Source: a virus. Taken from it: DNA of 32,523 nt. Made by a program: the position numbers and the translations under genes. Under the pieces are notes generated by a model. The model was given only the letters and a program-made list of their open reading frames with translations. It made no database searches and had not been told where the DNA came from. Location of the stretch: IMG/VR virus record IMGVR_UViG_3300046314_000532, positions 1 through 32,523 of that record; one strand, written 5' to 3'. Below, piece by piece: positions 16,255 to 23,552 of this stretch (positions within the stretch are counted from its first letter, which is position 1; every line of letters begins with the position of its first letter).

Positions 16255-16261
16255 CTAAATA
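16255..16261 (+). promoter_or_regulatory. Possible late promoter (CTAAATA)
   Basis: CTAAATA 34 nt upstream of the start at 16289; the same heptamer precedes the fibre gene at 3236. It ends the gene-free stretch. Confidence 0.45.
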
Positions 16262-16288
16262 GTAATACACTTAAAACAATCTAATATT

Positions 16289-16663
16289 ATGCGATTATTT
16301 CAAATCCTAGAATCTCCAATCGTATCTTTTGCTGCTATCCCTGACACCACAGAAGATCAAGTTGATGATCAAACGGAAGATCAGGATGATCCAAACAAAC
16401 AAGGTACTATCCGTACTGTTAAAGGCGCTCACTTGGTATATAAACGCAAAGATGATGCTACTCGGTACAGTGAACTGTGGATATACAAAAGCAACAAGTT
16501 AGCTAAGCGCGAAGATGTGGTATACACAGCAATTCTTGCTGGTACAGATATTTCCAAACACTCTCGCAAGAGTCCCGATGGAGAGCAAACAGTTGATGTG
16601 TGGAGTGTAGGGGCACCTGAAGATACATTAAATTTTGTCCAAATAAATGGCCTCTCTAACTAA
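16289..16663 (+). CDS. Conserved hypothetical phage protein
   Basis: 124 aa. Starts MRLFQILESPI, followed by an acidic segment (residues ~20-36) and then GTIRTVKGAHLVYKRKDD and SELWIYKSN. The KGAHLVYKR...SELWIY...AILAGTDI pattern resembles a small protein of marine T4-like phages. Function unknown. It overlaps the next gene by 17 nt. Confidence 0.6.
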   Translation: MRLFQILESPIVSFAAIPDTTEDQVDDQTEDQDDPNKQGTIRTVKGAHLVYKRKDDATRYSELWIYKSNKLAKREDVVYTAILAGTDISKHSRKSPDGEQTVDVWSVGAPEDTLNFVQINGLSN

Positions 16664-16970
16664 AATCGTCCCAACTCCAGCAACATTTTTTGCTTGGTTT
16701 AGGGTCGTGATCGCACTATATGCACTACCCAGTGATCAAATAACTCAGGTTCAGCTCACACAGCGAAATAAGATGTACGAACTGCTGTTGGCGGATTGCC
16801 TGTCTAATAACCCCGTCTTGCAAGGATTGACGCGGTTGCGGGCTATCGGAACTCTCAAGCTGCTTGATGAAGGCGCTTATGAAAAAAGTTGGGTAGCCAC
16901 TGAGGCTCGCCGAAAATTAGAACAACAAGCCGTTCTCGCATCATCTACTCCACTGTCTGTTGTCAACTAA
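16647..16970 (+). CDS. Hypothetical protein
   Basis: 107 aa, not recognised. Largely alpha-helical (WFRVVIALYALPSD, QRNKMYELLLADCL, RKLEQQAVLASS). The start lies 17 nt inside the previous gene. Confidence 0.55.
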   Translation: MASLTKIVPTPATFFAWFRVVIALYALPSDQITQVQLTQRNKMYELLLADCLSNNPVLQGLTRLRAIGTLKLLDEGAYEKSWVATEARRKLEQQAVLASSTPLSVVN

Positions 16971-16997
16971 TTCAGATGTGTGTATGCTGCATACACT

Positions 16998-17339
16998 ATG
17001 ATATACACATCCACAAAAAGTAAACCTAAAAAATTAACAAAAGCGCAGCGAGAGTTGTTAGTCGAATGGGAAGCCCTCAAGCTTCGATACCGAGCCAACA
17101 CATCCGCCTCGGCAACCAAGACCACCACTAATAGTAACTCTTTTTGGCAACCAAAATCTCCGCCTCGTGGAGAGTCGCCGAAGCTCTCGTCCTATGGTGA
17201 CCTGGTCGGAAATGGCACAACCCCAATTCACAAGCCGGTGCTAACAGTTACTGCTACCATAGCACCAATCTGTAACAAAGGTGCGTACCAAGTAATTACA
17301 GACAGCAAAGACTTTCATACGATGGGTAGGAAAGTTTAA
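16998..17339 (+). CDS. Small basic conserved phage protein
   Basis: 113 aa from the ATG at 16998; a GTG at 16980 would add six residues. The N-terminus is strongly basic with KPKKLTKAQRELLVEWEAL, then a low-complexity Thr/Ser/Pro part, and a C-terminus ending in KDFHTMGRKV. The K-LTKAQRE-L--EW-AL start and the M-R/K end resemble a short protein common in T4-like phages. Role unknown. Confidence 0.6.
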   Translation: MIYTSTKSKPKKLTKAQRELLVEWEALKLRYRANTSASATKTTTNSNSFWQPKSPPRGESPKLSSYGDLVGNGTTPIHKPVLTVTATIAPICNKGAYQVITDSKDFHTMGRKV

Positions 17340-17361
17340 TAACTCATTGAGATCAGATTTT

Positions 17362-17586
17362 ATGTCTTTTGAAGTTCAGCAACGCATCGACCAATCTCGC
17401 TACCCCCTTGACCCAACCTGCATGTTTTGTGGTAGTGATGTTGGGCACACAGAGGAGGTGTGGACAGGCGCAACCGAAGAAGATAAGTCTGGTTGGGAGG
17501 TGTGGTTTTGTTGCCACCCCTGTAGAGATATTGGAGCCGATTCTCCATGCGAAACATTCTACCCTATTCGATTAACCACTAACTAG
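17362..17586 (+). CDS. Small zinc-binding-like protein
   Basis: 74 aa from the ATG at 17362; a TTG at 17347 is the only longer option. CMFCG near residue 20 and CCHPC near residue 50 form two C-x-x-C type knuckles, so a single structural zinc is likely. Tryptophan-rich between them. Function unknown. Confidence 0.6.
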   Translation: MSFEVQQRIDQSRYPLDPTCMFCGSDVGHTEEVWTGATEEDKSGWEVWFCCHPCRDIGADSPCETFYPIRLTTN

Positions 17587-17596
17587 AACATACTAC

Positions 17597-17806
17597 ATGC
17601 AATCAAGAACAGTAACAGAGTTTAGCTCAATAACCAACAAAATCGAATATGCACTACCAGATTGTGATGTCGACTCATTTTTGAGATTTGCTCGAGCAAC
17701 GAGAACCACCCGGTGCATATTGGTTGACGGCGAAGTTGTACATTCGGGGTTATTTGATCCTACATCCATTGCTAAAATAGTAAAGTCGAGTAGACCCACT
17801 AAGTGA
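17597..17806 (+). CDS. Small hypothetical protein
   Basis: 69 aa, not recognised. One compact alpha/beta pattern (FLRFARATRTTRCILVDGEVVHSG). It follows the previous stop by 10 nt. The region after it holds a promoter. Confidence 0.55.
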   Translation: MQSRTVTEFSSITNKIEYALPDCDVDSFLRFARATRTTRCILVDGEVVHSGLFDPTSIAKIVKSSRPTK

Positions 17807-17809
17807 GCT

Positions 17810-17838
17810 TTGACACCATCTTTAGATTACCACATAAT
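17810..17838 (+). promoter_or_regulatory. sigma70-type promoter before the dpdA-like operon
   Basis: TTGACA at 17810-17815 and CATAAT at 17833-17838 with a 17-nt spacer, 33 nt before the ATG at 17871. It would drive the tightly packed run from 17871 to 22827. It lacks the TTAGGGT inverted repeat seen in the right-hand promoters. Confidence 0.65.
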
Positions 17839-17870
17839 TAGATCACTCCCATCACTATATTCAAACATCC

Positions 17871-18722
17871 ATGAAACAACATCCACAATTCTGTACAATC
17901 ACACCAACGGCATACTTGCCTAAATTTGCCCGTGCAAACGGCTCCGACTTCCACTTGCTTTTGGCACATTTAATTGATCCCAATTCATCTCACTATGATC
18001 CCGGCTACGCATCATTCTATAAGGAGTCGAAGTATTCCAACGAAACATACATCTGCGACAATGGAGCTTTCGAGTTAAATCAGTCATATGCTCCTGACCG
18101 ATTAATCACAATTGGTAAGTCGGTAGGAGCTGATGTATTAGTGTTGCCTGATTACCCTGGGCAACCATCCGATGTCACAATTACAGCAGCGAAGAAATAT
18201 ATTCCACAATTCAAAGACGCGGGATTCAAAACATTCTACGTCCCACAATCAGCACCAGGTGATTGGGGTGGGTGGCTACGAAGCTTCGAGTGGGCTCTAT
18301 TCAATCCTGAAATTGACATGATCGGTATGTCAATCCTCGCACACCCAATTGCACTTCCCCACATCCCAAAATCATACGTCCGTGTTGTAGCAGCCGATCG
18401 TATTGCAACCTGGCTAACACAAGATACTGAGCGTGCTGAAGCATTCTACTACAAACACATCCATTGGTTGGGTTTGTTGAATCCTGGACTGGAGTTACCG
18501 GCACTGTTGGGGATGGGTCTCGTTGATACCCTCGATAGCTCCAATCCTGTGTGGTTTGGTCACTGTGGAATTCCTTACAATCAATTTAGTGAATCACTGA
18601 CTCCTGTTGACAAGAAATATGTACCAGAGGTAGACTTCTCAGTTCACCCCGTTAAAGATGACTCAATCATCTCCCATAACCTCGCAATTATTGACGAGAT
18701 TTTTAGATCGTATCAAAAATGA
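17871..18722 (+). CDS. DpdA/TGT-like 7-deazaguanine DNA transglycosylase
   Basis: 283 aa. Candidate enzyme that swaps guanine in DNA for a 7-deazaguanine base. Motifs follow the tRNA-guanine transglycosylase/DpdA order: C-D63-N-G-A-F-E (the DSGGFQ-like base-binding site), VLPD94YPGQ, H198-W-L-G201 followed by PGLELPAL, and D219-T-L-D222-S-S, where the second catalytic Asp of the family is expected. The C-terminal CxCxxC zinc site of tRNA-acting TGTs is absent, as in phage DpdA proteins. FolE and a QueD-like enzyme in the same window support this. Overlaps the next gene by ATGA. DNA substrate and base are inferred. Confidence 0.7.
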   Translation: MKQHPQFCTITPTAYLPKFARANGSDFHLLLAHLIDPNSSHYDPGYASFYKESKYSNETYICDNGAFELNQSYAPDRLITIGKSVGADVLVLPDYPGQPSDVTITAAKKYIPQFKDAGFKTFYVPQSAPGDWGGWLRSFEWALFNPEIDMIGMSILAHPIALPHIPKSYVRVVAADRIATWLTQDTERAEAFYYKHIHWLGLLNPGLELPALLGMGLVDTLDSSNPVWFGHCGIPYNQFSESLTPVDKKYVPEVDFSVHPVKDDSIISHNLAIIDEIFRSYQK

Positions 18723-19306
18723 TTATTTCACCACAAAAAGCCTACGACCTCGGGATTGTTACAAAACTATTAAACGCTACCAAACAAATTGGCAGTGATG
18801 GTATTGATTTGACAATCAAATCTATCTCGCGGGTGGCTAGTCCACACCGACCAGTTACCCTATCAGAATCCAAACAACGGACACAGTACCTCGATCATAC
18901 CCCTATTATACCGGTATCGACCCCGGGTGCAGATTCTAGTCTACCACGATCGTACTTCTTGCACCCGGCTGTGTATGATGTTACATTTAATGAAGGGTGT
19001 GCATTGCCCTTGGGGGTAGCTGCAACATTGCACCTGCGCAGTACATTCGTGCGCAATGGTTGCTTTGGGGTAAGTGGTTTGTACGATTCCGGCTTCACTT
19101 CAACAAACTGTGGAATGCTGTTACACGTCAATTACACAATCGCCGTTGAAGAGAATATGCGGTTAGCCCAGATGGTGTTGTGGGACAGTGATTCAGCTAA
19201 GTTGTATGATGGTACGTACAACAATCAACTTGGTACATCCTGGAAGGACACAGCCACCAGCAATATTGCTCGTCCAACGACAGAATTTGATAAGGACGTA
19301 TTGTGA
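18719..19306 (+). CDS. dCTP deaminase / dUTPase superfamily protein
   Basis: 195 aa. Seen: Q-I-G-S-D-G-I-D-L-T near residue 22, then L-R-S-T-F-V-R-N-G (the RSSxxR motif), G-L-Y-D-S-G-F (the trimer-site GxxDxGF motif) and M-R-L-A-Q-M-V-L. This order matches the Dcd/Dut fold, which makes or clears dUTP and feeds dTMP synthesis. Which of the two activities it has is not clear from sequence. ATGA overlap upstream and GTGA overlap downstream. Confidence 0.82.
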   Translation: MIISPQKAYDLGIVTKLLNATKQIGSDGIDLTIKSISRVASPHRPVTLSESKQRTQYLDHTPIIPVSTPGADSSLPRSYFLHPAVYDVTFNEGCALPLGVAATLHLRSTFVRNGCFGVSGLYDSGFTSTNCGMLLHVNYTIAVEENMRLAQMVLWDSDSAKLYDGTYNNQLGTSWKDTATSNIARPTTEFDKDVL

Positions 19307-19887
19307 GCAAAGTCTTATTCATTGACGTTGAGACTAGTGGATATAGTAGGAATACCGGCATGGATCGGAGCAACGGCTACAAGTACCAAATTGTATCCCT
19401 TGGAGGGGTAGTATCAGATACTAAAACGCTCAAAGAAGGAAACTCATTCTATATTGAAATTAAACCAAATGGTATGAGTTTGTGGGACAGTGAAGCAGAG
19501 GCTGTACACGGACTGTCGAGAGAGTACCTAGAGGAGAATGGTGTTGAAGAAGAGGAAGCTCTTGCAGCATTCTGTGAATTCTTGAGCGAAAACTTCGACA
19601 CGAACAAGGCTCTAACGCTTGGTGGACACAATGTAGATACGTTCGACCGGCATTTCTTACTAAGTTGGTTCGACAAATACAACATGGCTCTCAAGTTGTC
19701 GGGGCACAGCATCGATTCGTTCTCAGTTGGGTCTATCCTATATAACACCAAGGACTCGAATGAGTTGTTTGAGATGTTCAATGTAGTTCGTGACAAGCAC
19801 AATTCACTTGAAGATGCTCAAGCTGCACTCAAAGCGGTCAGAATGATTCGTACTATTTTCAATAAAGCACTAGACGCAAATGTTTGA
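19303..19887 (+). CDS. DEDDh 3'-5' exonuclease (DnaQ/RNase T-like)
   Basis: 194 aa, starting at a GTG that overlaps the upstream TGA. Catalytic residues are D8 and E10 (FIDVETSG), D112/D115 in GGHNVDTFDRHFL, and H166 with D171 (KHNSLEDA), the DEDDh pattern. The polymerase already has its own exonuclease domain, so this is an extra, free-standing nuclease; DNA or RNA could be its substrate. It overlaps the next gene by 8 nt. Confidence 0.86.
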   Translation: MSKVLFIDVETSGYSRNTGMDRSNGYKYQIVSLGGVVSDTKTLKEGNSFYIEIKPNGMSLWDSEAEAVHGLSREYLEENGVEEEEALAAFCEFLSENFDTNKALTLGGHNVDTFDRHFLLSWFDKYNMALKLSGHSIDSFSVGSILYNTKDSNELFEMFNVVRDKHNSLEDAQAALKAVRMIRTIFNKALDANV

Positions 19888-20359
19888 ATTCATCAAGAAA
19901 CTCCATATATTATTGGAAGCAAAGAAACCCGCCGGGGATTATGCTGCACTCTCACTGAGTGATACCAGTATTGCTGCCATCAAAGATTGGGCGCGCAATC
20001 ATAATATCAAAATTGATGATGAGTACGACCTACACATCACAACTGCGTACTCAAAGACACCATTTGAGTATGATTGGACCACTCTCAAAACTGATCTGGA
20101 GAATGTGGAGGCTCAGCCGACTAAGTTTGATGTGTTTGAAACACCAAATACCCAGACTAAACTGTTGGTAGTCCGTGTGAAGTGTCCCTATGCGACAAAG
20201 AGGTTCAAAGAATACATGAAGTGTGGAGCTGAGTATGATTATGATGAGTATCTCCCTCACATCACACTGTCTAAGGAATGGTCAGGTGAGTTGCCTGACG
20301 TATCAACACTACCAAGAATCGTGCTCACGAGCGAATATCACTCTAAGTTGGAGGACTGA
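19880..20359 (+). CDS. acb1: Acb1-like anti-CBASS 2H phosphodiesterase
   Basis: 159 aa. Two H-x-T motifs, H52-I-T54 (DLHITTAYSKTP) and H127-I-T129 (DEYLPHITLSKEW), 75 residues apart, define the 2H phosphodiesterase fold. The start (FIKKLHILLEAKKPAGDY), the AYSKTP after the first motif and the G-A-x-Y-D-x-D-E-Y-x-P before the second are close to what I know of T4 Acb1, the enzyme that degrades cyclic di- and trinucleotide signals of the bacterial CBASS defence. It lies in a metabolic operon. A plain RNA-processing 2H enzyme is the alternative. Not tested for substrate. Confidence 0.75.
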   Translation: MFEFIKKLHILLEAKKPAGDYAALSLSDTSIAAIKDWARNHNIKIDDEYDLHITTAYSKTPFEYDWTTLKTDLENVEAQPTKFDVFETPNTQTKLLVVRVKCPYATKRFKEYMKCGAEYDYDEYLPHITLSKEWSGELPDVSTLPRIVLTSEYHSKLED

Positions 20360-20363
20360 TAAA

Positions 20364-20573
20364 ATGGTACAACTAGAATTCGACTTTCCCACACCGCTAG
20401 ACCAACTCAACACTGAACTCGCTGAGATTATGGATTCAATCGCGGCCCTGTGCATCAGACGAGATACTGTAAAAAGCAAAATACGCCAAATGCACAATAT
20501 TGATATGGTGAACAGTGTTCTTGGTGCCCGGATTGTAGGCACTACAATTTATTTTCCCCACCAAACTAAATGA
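20364..20573 (+). CDS. Small hypothetical protein
   Basis: 69 aa starting at the ATG preceded by GGAGG, in a gap of 4 nt after the acb1-like stop. A longer open frame upstream lies inside acb1 and is discarded. Mostly helical (LDQLNTELAEIMDSIAALCI, then RRDTVKSKIRQ). Overlaps the DHFR gene by ATGA. Unknown. Confidence 0.6.
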   Translation: MVQLEFDFPTPLDQLNTELAEIMDSIAALCIRRDTVKSKIRQMHNIDMVNSVLGARIVGTTIYFPHQTK

Positions 20574-21124
20574 TATTTCAAAATGTAACCCCTGCGGTTA
20601 ACGCACTAACTATCGATAACGGCTTCAAGCACATCGTCAGTGTCAATTCGTACGGTGGAATCGGCAAAGACGGCAAACAACCTTGGTACATAAAGGAAGA
20701 TTTGAAGCGATTCAAAGAACTGACTATGGGGCACACTGTCGTGATGGGGAGGAGGACGTATCTGGATGTTGAGCGAATTGCTCAAGAGAAGGGTATTGAA
20801 TTTCTGCCAGGTCGCAAGTGTTATGTTGTTAGTAATACTGAGGACTTTACCCCGGCCCACGCCACCAAAATTCCCAGCGTAGGTAAATTGCGTGATATAA
20901 ACATCATGCAGGATGGTGAGACTGTATTTGTAATTGGAGGGTATTATTTGTTTGTAGAAACACTACCCTTCACAACACACTGTTACATGACTGTAGTCAA
21001 GAACACAGATGATTGCGATGTATTCTACCCCATAAAGGCGATTTCCACAAACTTTGTGCCTGTAAATAAAGCCGGCGAGCTCGACGGAGATAATTTTGTC
21101 TTTGTCGACTATGTGAGAACTTAA
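20570..21124 (+). CDS. Dihydrofolate reductase
   Basis: 184 aa. Reduces dihydrofolate to tetrahydrofolate, needed for dTMP synthesis. Conserved DHFR features: HIVSVNSYGGIGKDGKQPW (start strand, NADPH/folate loop), W-Y-I-K-E-D-L-K-R-F (the active-site acid region), G-H-T-V-V-M-G-R-R-T-Y, C-Y-V-V-S-N-T, V-F-V-I-G-G-Y and a C-terminal V-F-x-D-Y. Slightly longer than E. coli DHFR (159). Together with Dcd/Dut-like and NrdAB it forms a nucleotide set. Confidence 0.92.
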   Translation: MIFQNVTPAVNALTIDNGFKHIVSVNSYGGIGKDGKQPWYIKEDLKRFKELTMGHTVVMGRRTYLDVERIAQEKGIEFLPGRKCYVVSNTEDFTPAHATKIPSVGKLRDINIMQDGETVFVIGGYYLFVETLPFTTHCYMTVVKNTDDCDVFYPIKAISTNFVPVNKAGELDGDNFVFVDYVRT

Positions 21125-21142
21125 TTTACACACAAAGGTACG

Positions 21143-21826
21143 GTGAATCAGGCAATGAGCAAAATCTCCAAAAATAACAATCTTGATGAAGAAGCAGAAT
21201 TAGATGATGCCCCGATTAACATCGTATACAAGCAAAGTCTTTCGCGGGTAATCCCCGTAAAACAACATCCGTACTACTTGTATGGACCGATCGGCGCACC
21301 CGCTAATTATGTTGAGATGATCAATACGATTCGCACTGCAGAACCACACGATGACATCACGATATACCTAAATTCGGATGGTGGGAGACTCGATACTGGT
21401 ATTGCAATTTGTAGCGCAATTGCTGAATCACGAGCGACTGTTACGACAGTGCTAGATTCTAGTGCTAGCTCGATGGCTGCAATTATTTTCCTTGCGGGGC
21501 ACCAGTATGTTGTGCATGATTGTACAATGTTGATGTTCCACACATTCAGTGGTGGATTCTATGGTAAGAGTTCGGACGTCGATCGACAGATTGTCGCATA
21601 CAAGAGACAATACTCAAATCTCGTCAAGAAGATATGTTCAAAGTTTCTCACCAGCGATGAGATTAAGAAGATAGACAACGGTGAAGAACTTTGGTTACTT
21701 TCTGAGACAATTGAGAAGCGACTGAAGGAACTAGCCAAGCAAGCGCAATCAACTCTCCAAGAACCTAAACCAAAAAAATTAACTTCAAAATTAGCTAAAC
21801 CCAATCCCGATCAACCCATTGAATAA
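21143..21826 (+). CDS. ClpP-like serine protease
   Basis: 227 aa from the GTG at 21143 (AAGG 4 nt upstream); the ATG at 21155 would shorten it by 4 residues. The ClpP fold is visible: Y-L-Y-G-P-I near residue 45, I-T-I-Y-L-N-S-D-G-G at 72-81, then the nucleophile S110 in D-S-S-A-S-S-M-A-A and H133 in M-F-H-T-F-S-G-G. The catalytic Asp is not placed with certainty. A basic, Pro/Lys-rich tail follows the fold. Similar ClpP-like proteins occur in marine T4-like phages; a role as capsid protease or host ClpP mimic is open. Confidence 0.82.
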   Translation: MNQAMSKISKNNNLDEEAELDDAPINIVYKQSLSRVIPVKQHPYYLYGPIGAPANYVEMINTIRTAEPHDDITIYLNSDGGRLDTGIAICSAIAESRATVTTVLDSSASSMAAIIFLAGHQYVVHDCTMLMFHTFSGGFYGKSSDVDRQIVAYKRQYSNLVKKICSKFLTSDEIKKIDNGEELWLLSETIEKRLKELAKQAQSTLQEPKPKKLTSKLAKPNPDQPIE

Positions 21827-21837
21827 TACATACACAC

Positions 21838-22827
21838 ATGGTACTGCCTGGATCTGACGACACTCTCGAGCAGATAATCACATCAAGCGGGATCCTAGGA
21901 TCCCGCTCCCCGTCTGGGTGGTATACACTGCGTTGTCCGGTGTGTAATGATAAGAAGTCGCGCGGCGGGTGGAAATTTGAGGGTGGAAGCGCAAGCTACC
22001 ACTGTTTTAATTGCTCTACCACAGCTGGATACAAAGCCGGCGCTAGCCGATTCTCTGAAAAAATGGTAACGGTTTTATCAGACTTTGGGTTATTGGATAG
22101 CGCAAAATCAGTACTATTCTCGGCATTCGCCGCAGGTGGTCGGCAAGTCGACTCTACTCAGTATATCCCAGCTAACCTCGCTGAAGCCTCTCAGATTGAA
22201 CTACCGACCTTCTTCAGACCGCTGGATCCAACTCGAGATACTACATATGTGGATTACTTACGCACTCGAGCACTCGAGCCTTCCAGTCATGAGTTTATGG
22301 TGAGTGATAAAATAGGAGGCAAGTGGCAAGACAGGTTGATTGTTTTGTGCCGCAACCAAGCTAATCAGGTAACTTTTTTTCAAGGTCGTGACATAACAGG
22401 CAACCCCAACACAAAGCGTTGGGAATCACCTATCCACCCCAAGACGAACGTGTTGTTCAATTACAATTCAATTCCGCGGTTCTCGGAAGATGATATTGTA
22501 GTGTGTGAGGGATCATTGGATGCTCTATCGGTGTCTAATGGTGTTGCAATACTGGGGAGCACTTTCTCTAAGTATCACGTTCACAAATTGACGCAAGCGC
22601 GTGGTAGAAAAATCATCGTACCAAATAAAGATGCAAATGGCGCTGTGATGGCTAAGCAAGCCCTTAGTGTTGGGTTCTCACTGAGTTTCCCCGACATTGG
22701 ATCTTGCAGCGATCTTAACGAAGCCCTGCGCAAATATGGGAGTATGTACCTCGAAAGTGCAATTACACAAGGAATTGTTGATAGTGAATTTAGTGCACAA
22801 ATGAAACTGGGACATTGGGCATCATAA
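21838..22827 (+). CDS. DNA primase (T4 gp61-like)
   Basis: 329 aa. N-terminal zinc ribbon C33-P-V-C36 and C56-F-N-C59; Toprim core with C-E224-G-S-L-D228 and then I-V-P-N-K-D265. The layout (zinc domain, middle, Toprim) matches phage primases that make lagging-strand primers with the helicase. In the second Toprim motif the usual D-x-D appears as N263-K-D265. Follows the protease by 11 nt and closes the left-hand operon; the next promoter lies 14 nt after its stop. Confidence 0.85.
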   Translation: MVLPGSDDTLEQIITSSGILGSRSPSGWYTLRCPVCNDKKSRGGWKFEGGSASYHCFNCSTTAGYKAGASRFSEKMVTVLSDFGLLDSAKSVLFSAFAAGGRQVDSTQYIPANLAEASQIELPTFFRPLDPTRDTTYVDYLRTRALEPSSHEFMVSDKIGGKWQDRLIVLCRNQANQVTFFQGRDITGNPNTKRWESPIHPKTNVLFNYNSIPRFSEDDIVVCEGSLDALSVSNGVAILGSTFSKYHVHKLTQARGRKIIVPNKDANGAVMAKQALSVGFSLSFPDIGSCSDLNEALRKYGSMYLESAITQGIVDSEFSAQMKLGHWAS

Positions 22828-22841
22828 ATCCAAAATAAGTG

Positions 22842-22878
22842 TTGACTTGATGTTGAATTAGGGTATAATTGAACCTAA
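22842..22878 (+). promoter_or_regulatory. Early sigma70-type promoter with operator-like inverted repeat (P1)
   Basis: TTGACT at 22842-22847, TATAAT at 22864-22869, spacer 16 nt. TTAGGGT at 22858-22864 faces AACCTAA at 22872-22878 (one mismatch), so the repeat spans the -10 box and the expected start site. An AAGGAAGTTCAAA leader precedes the gene at 22900. Confidence 0.85.
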
Positions 22879-22899
22879 GATCAAACAAGGAAGTTCAAA

Positions 22900-23130
22900 A
22901 TGATTAAAATTACAAAAATTCACACTGTTGAGATTTTTATGAAATCTGGAAACTCACTGGTACTCGATCGGGTCAAGGAAATAACTGTGGACTATACGAA
23001 TAGTGTGATTTCGTCATTTAAACTTGCTCAAAGCACTCAAGCAAAGACCAGATTGTTGGTCCAATCCATTGAGCTCTTGCAAATTGAAGCGATCACGTAT
23101 TCAAACCCAACATACACACTATTTTATTGA
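22900..23130 (+). CDS. Small hypothetical protein, paralogue of 23856
   Basis: 76 aa. Residues ~9-38 (HTVEIFMKSGNSLVLDRVKE, then ITVDY) match the protein at 23856 (YSLKIYMKSG...LDKVESCDIDF), a short beta-hairpin-like domain. First gene after the P1 promoter, with the AAGGAAGTTCAAA leader. Function unknown. Confidence 0.65.
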   Translation: MIKITKIHTVEIFMKSGNSLVLDRVKEITVDYTNSVISSFKLAQSTQAKTRLLVQSIELLQIEAITYSNPTYTLFY

Positions 23131-23190
23131 AACGCAATTTAACAATACTGTGGACTTTTGTGAGTAAAAATCTCATTTCTCAAATAAGTG

Positions 23191-23227
23191 TTGACATGAT
23201 GTAGAATTAGGGTATAATTGACCCTAA
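23191..23227 (+). promoter_or_regulatory. Early sigma70-type promoter with perfect operator-like inverted repeat (P2)
   Basis: TTGACA at 23191-23196, TATAAT at 23213-23218, spacer 16. TTAGGGT at 23207-23213 and ACCCTAA at 23221-23227 are perfect 7-bp arms 7 nt apart, centred on the -10 box. Downstream AAGGAAAACC leads to the gene at 23253. Confidence 0.9.
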
Positions 23228-23252
23228 GATCAAACAAACAAGGAAAACCAAG

Positions 23253-23459
23253 ATGAACTTTTATATTAGCGCTGAAGGTTGTGAAGTGATTAGTGGTGAA
23301 ACAGGGACAGCCGTTCCAATCCCACGTGTTGGTGAAACTGTGGCGATGCGCAAAAAAGGACCAGGACAGTTGCGACAGTTGTGCGATACTATCGTCGAAT
23401 CGGTGTCGTATGATTTCTTTCAACAAACTGTGGAAATTCGGTGTGCTAGATGTTATTGA
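23253..23459 (+). CDS. Small hypothetical protein
   Basis: 68 aa, not recognised. Begins MNFYISAEGCEVISGETG, then a beta-rich stretch and a C-terminal CARCY. Directly behind promoter P2. Unknown. Confidence 0.6.
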   Translation: MNFYISAEGCEVISGETGTAVPIPRVGETVAMRKKGPGQLRQLCDTIVESVSYDFFQQTVEIRCARCY

Positions 23460-23552
23460 TGAAATTGCTAGAGAGATCAGGTGTGAGAGCTTAGCACGAA
23501 TAATCGTGTAATGTCCGCATGCGATAGAATTCGAACCTGGGAGAAAATAATT

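Noticed and set aside
20223-20363. Upstream extension of the small gene before DHFR
   Set aside because: The extension lies fully inside the Acb1-like gene; the ATG at 20364 has a GGAGG site.
23477-23540. Possible tRNA-like element with CAGGT...ACCTG ends and TTCGAAC
   Set aside because: The TTCGAAC has no pairing T stem and no D arm can be drawn; only a CACGA-ATAA-TCGTG hairpin is clear. Probably chance in a short gap.
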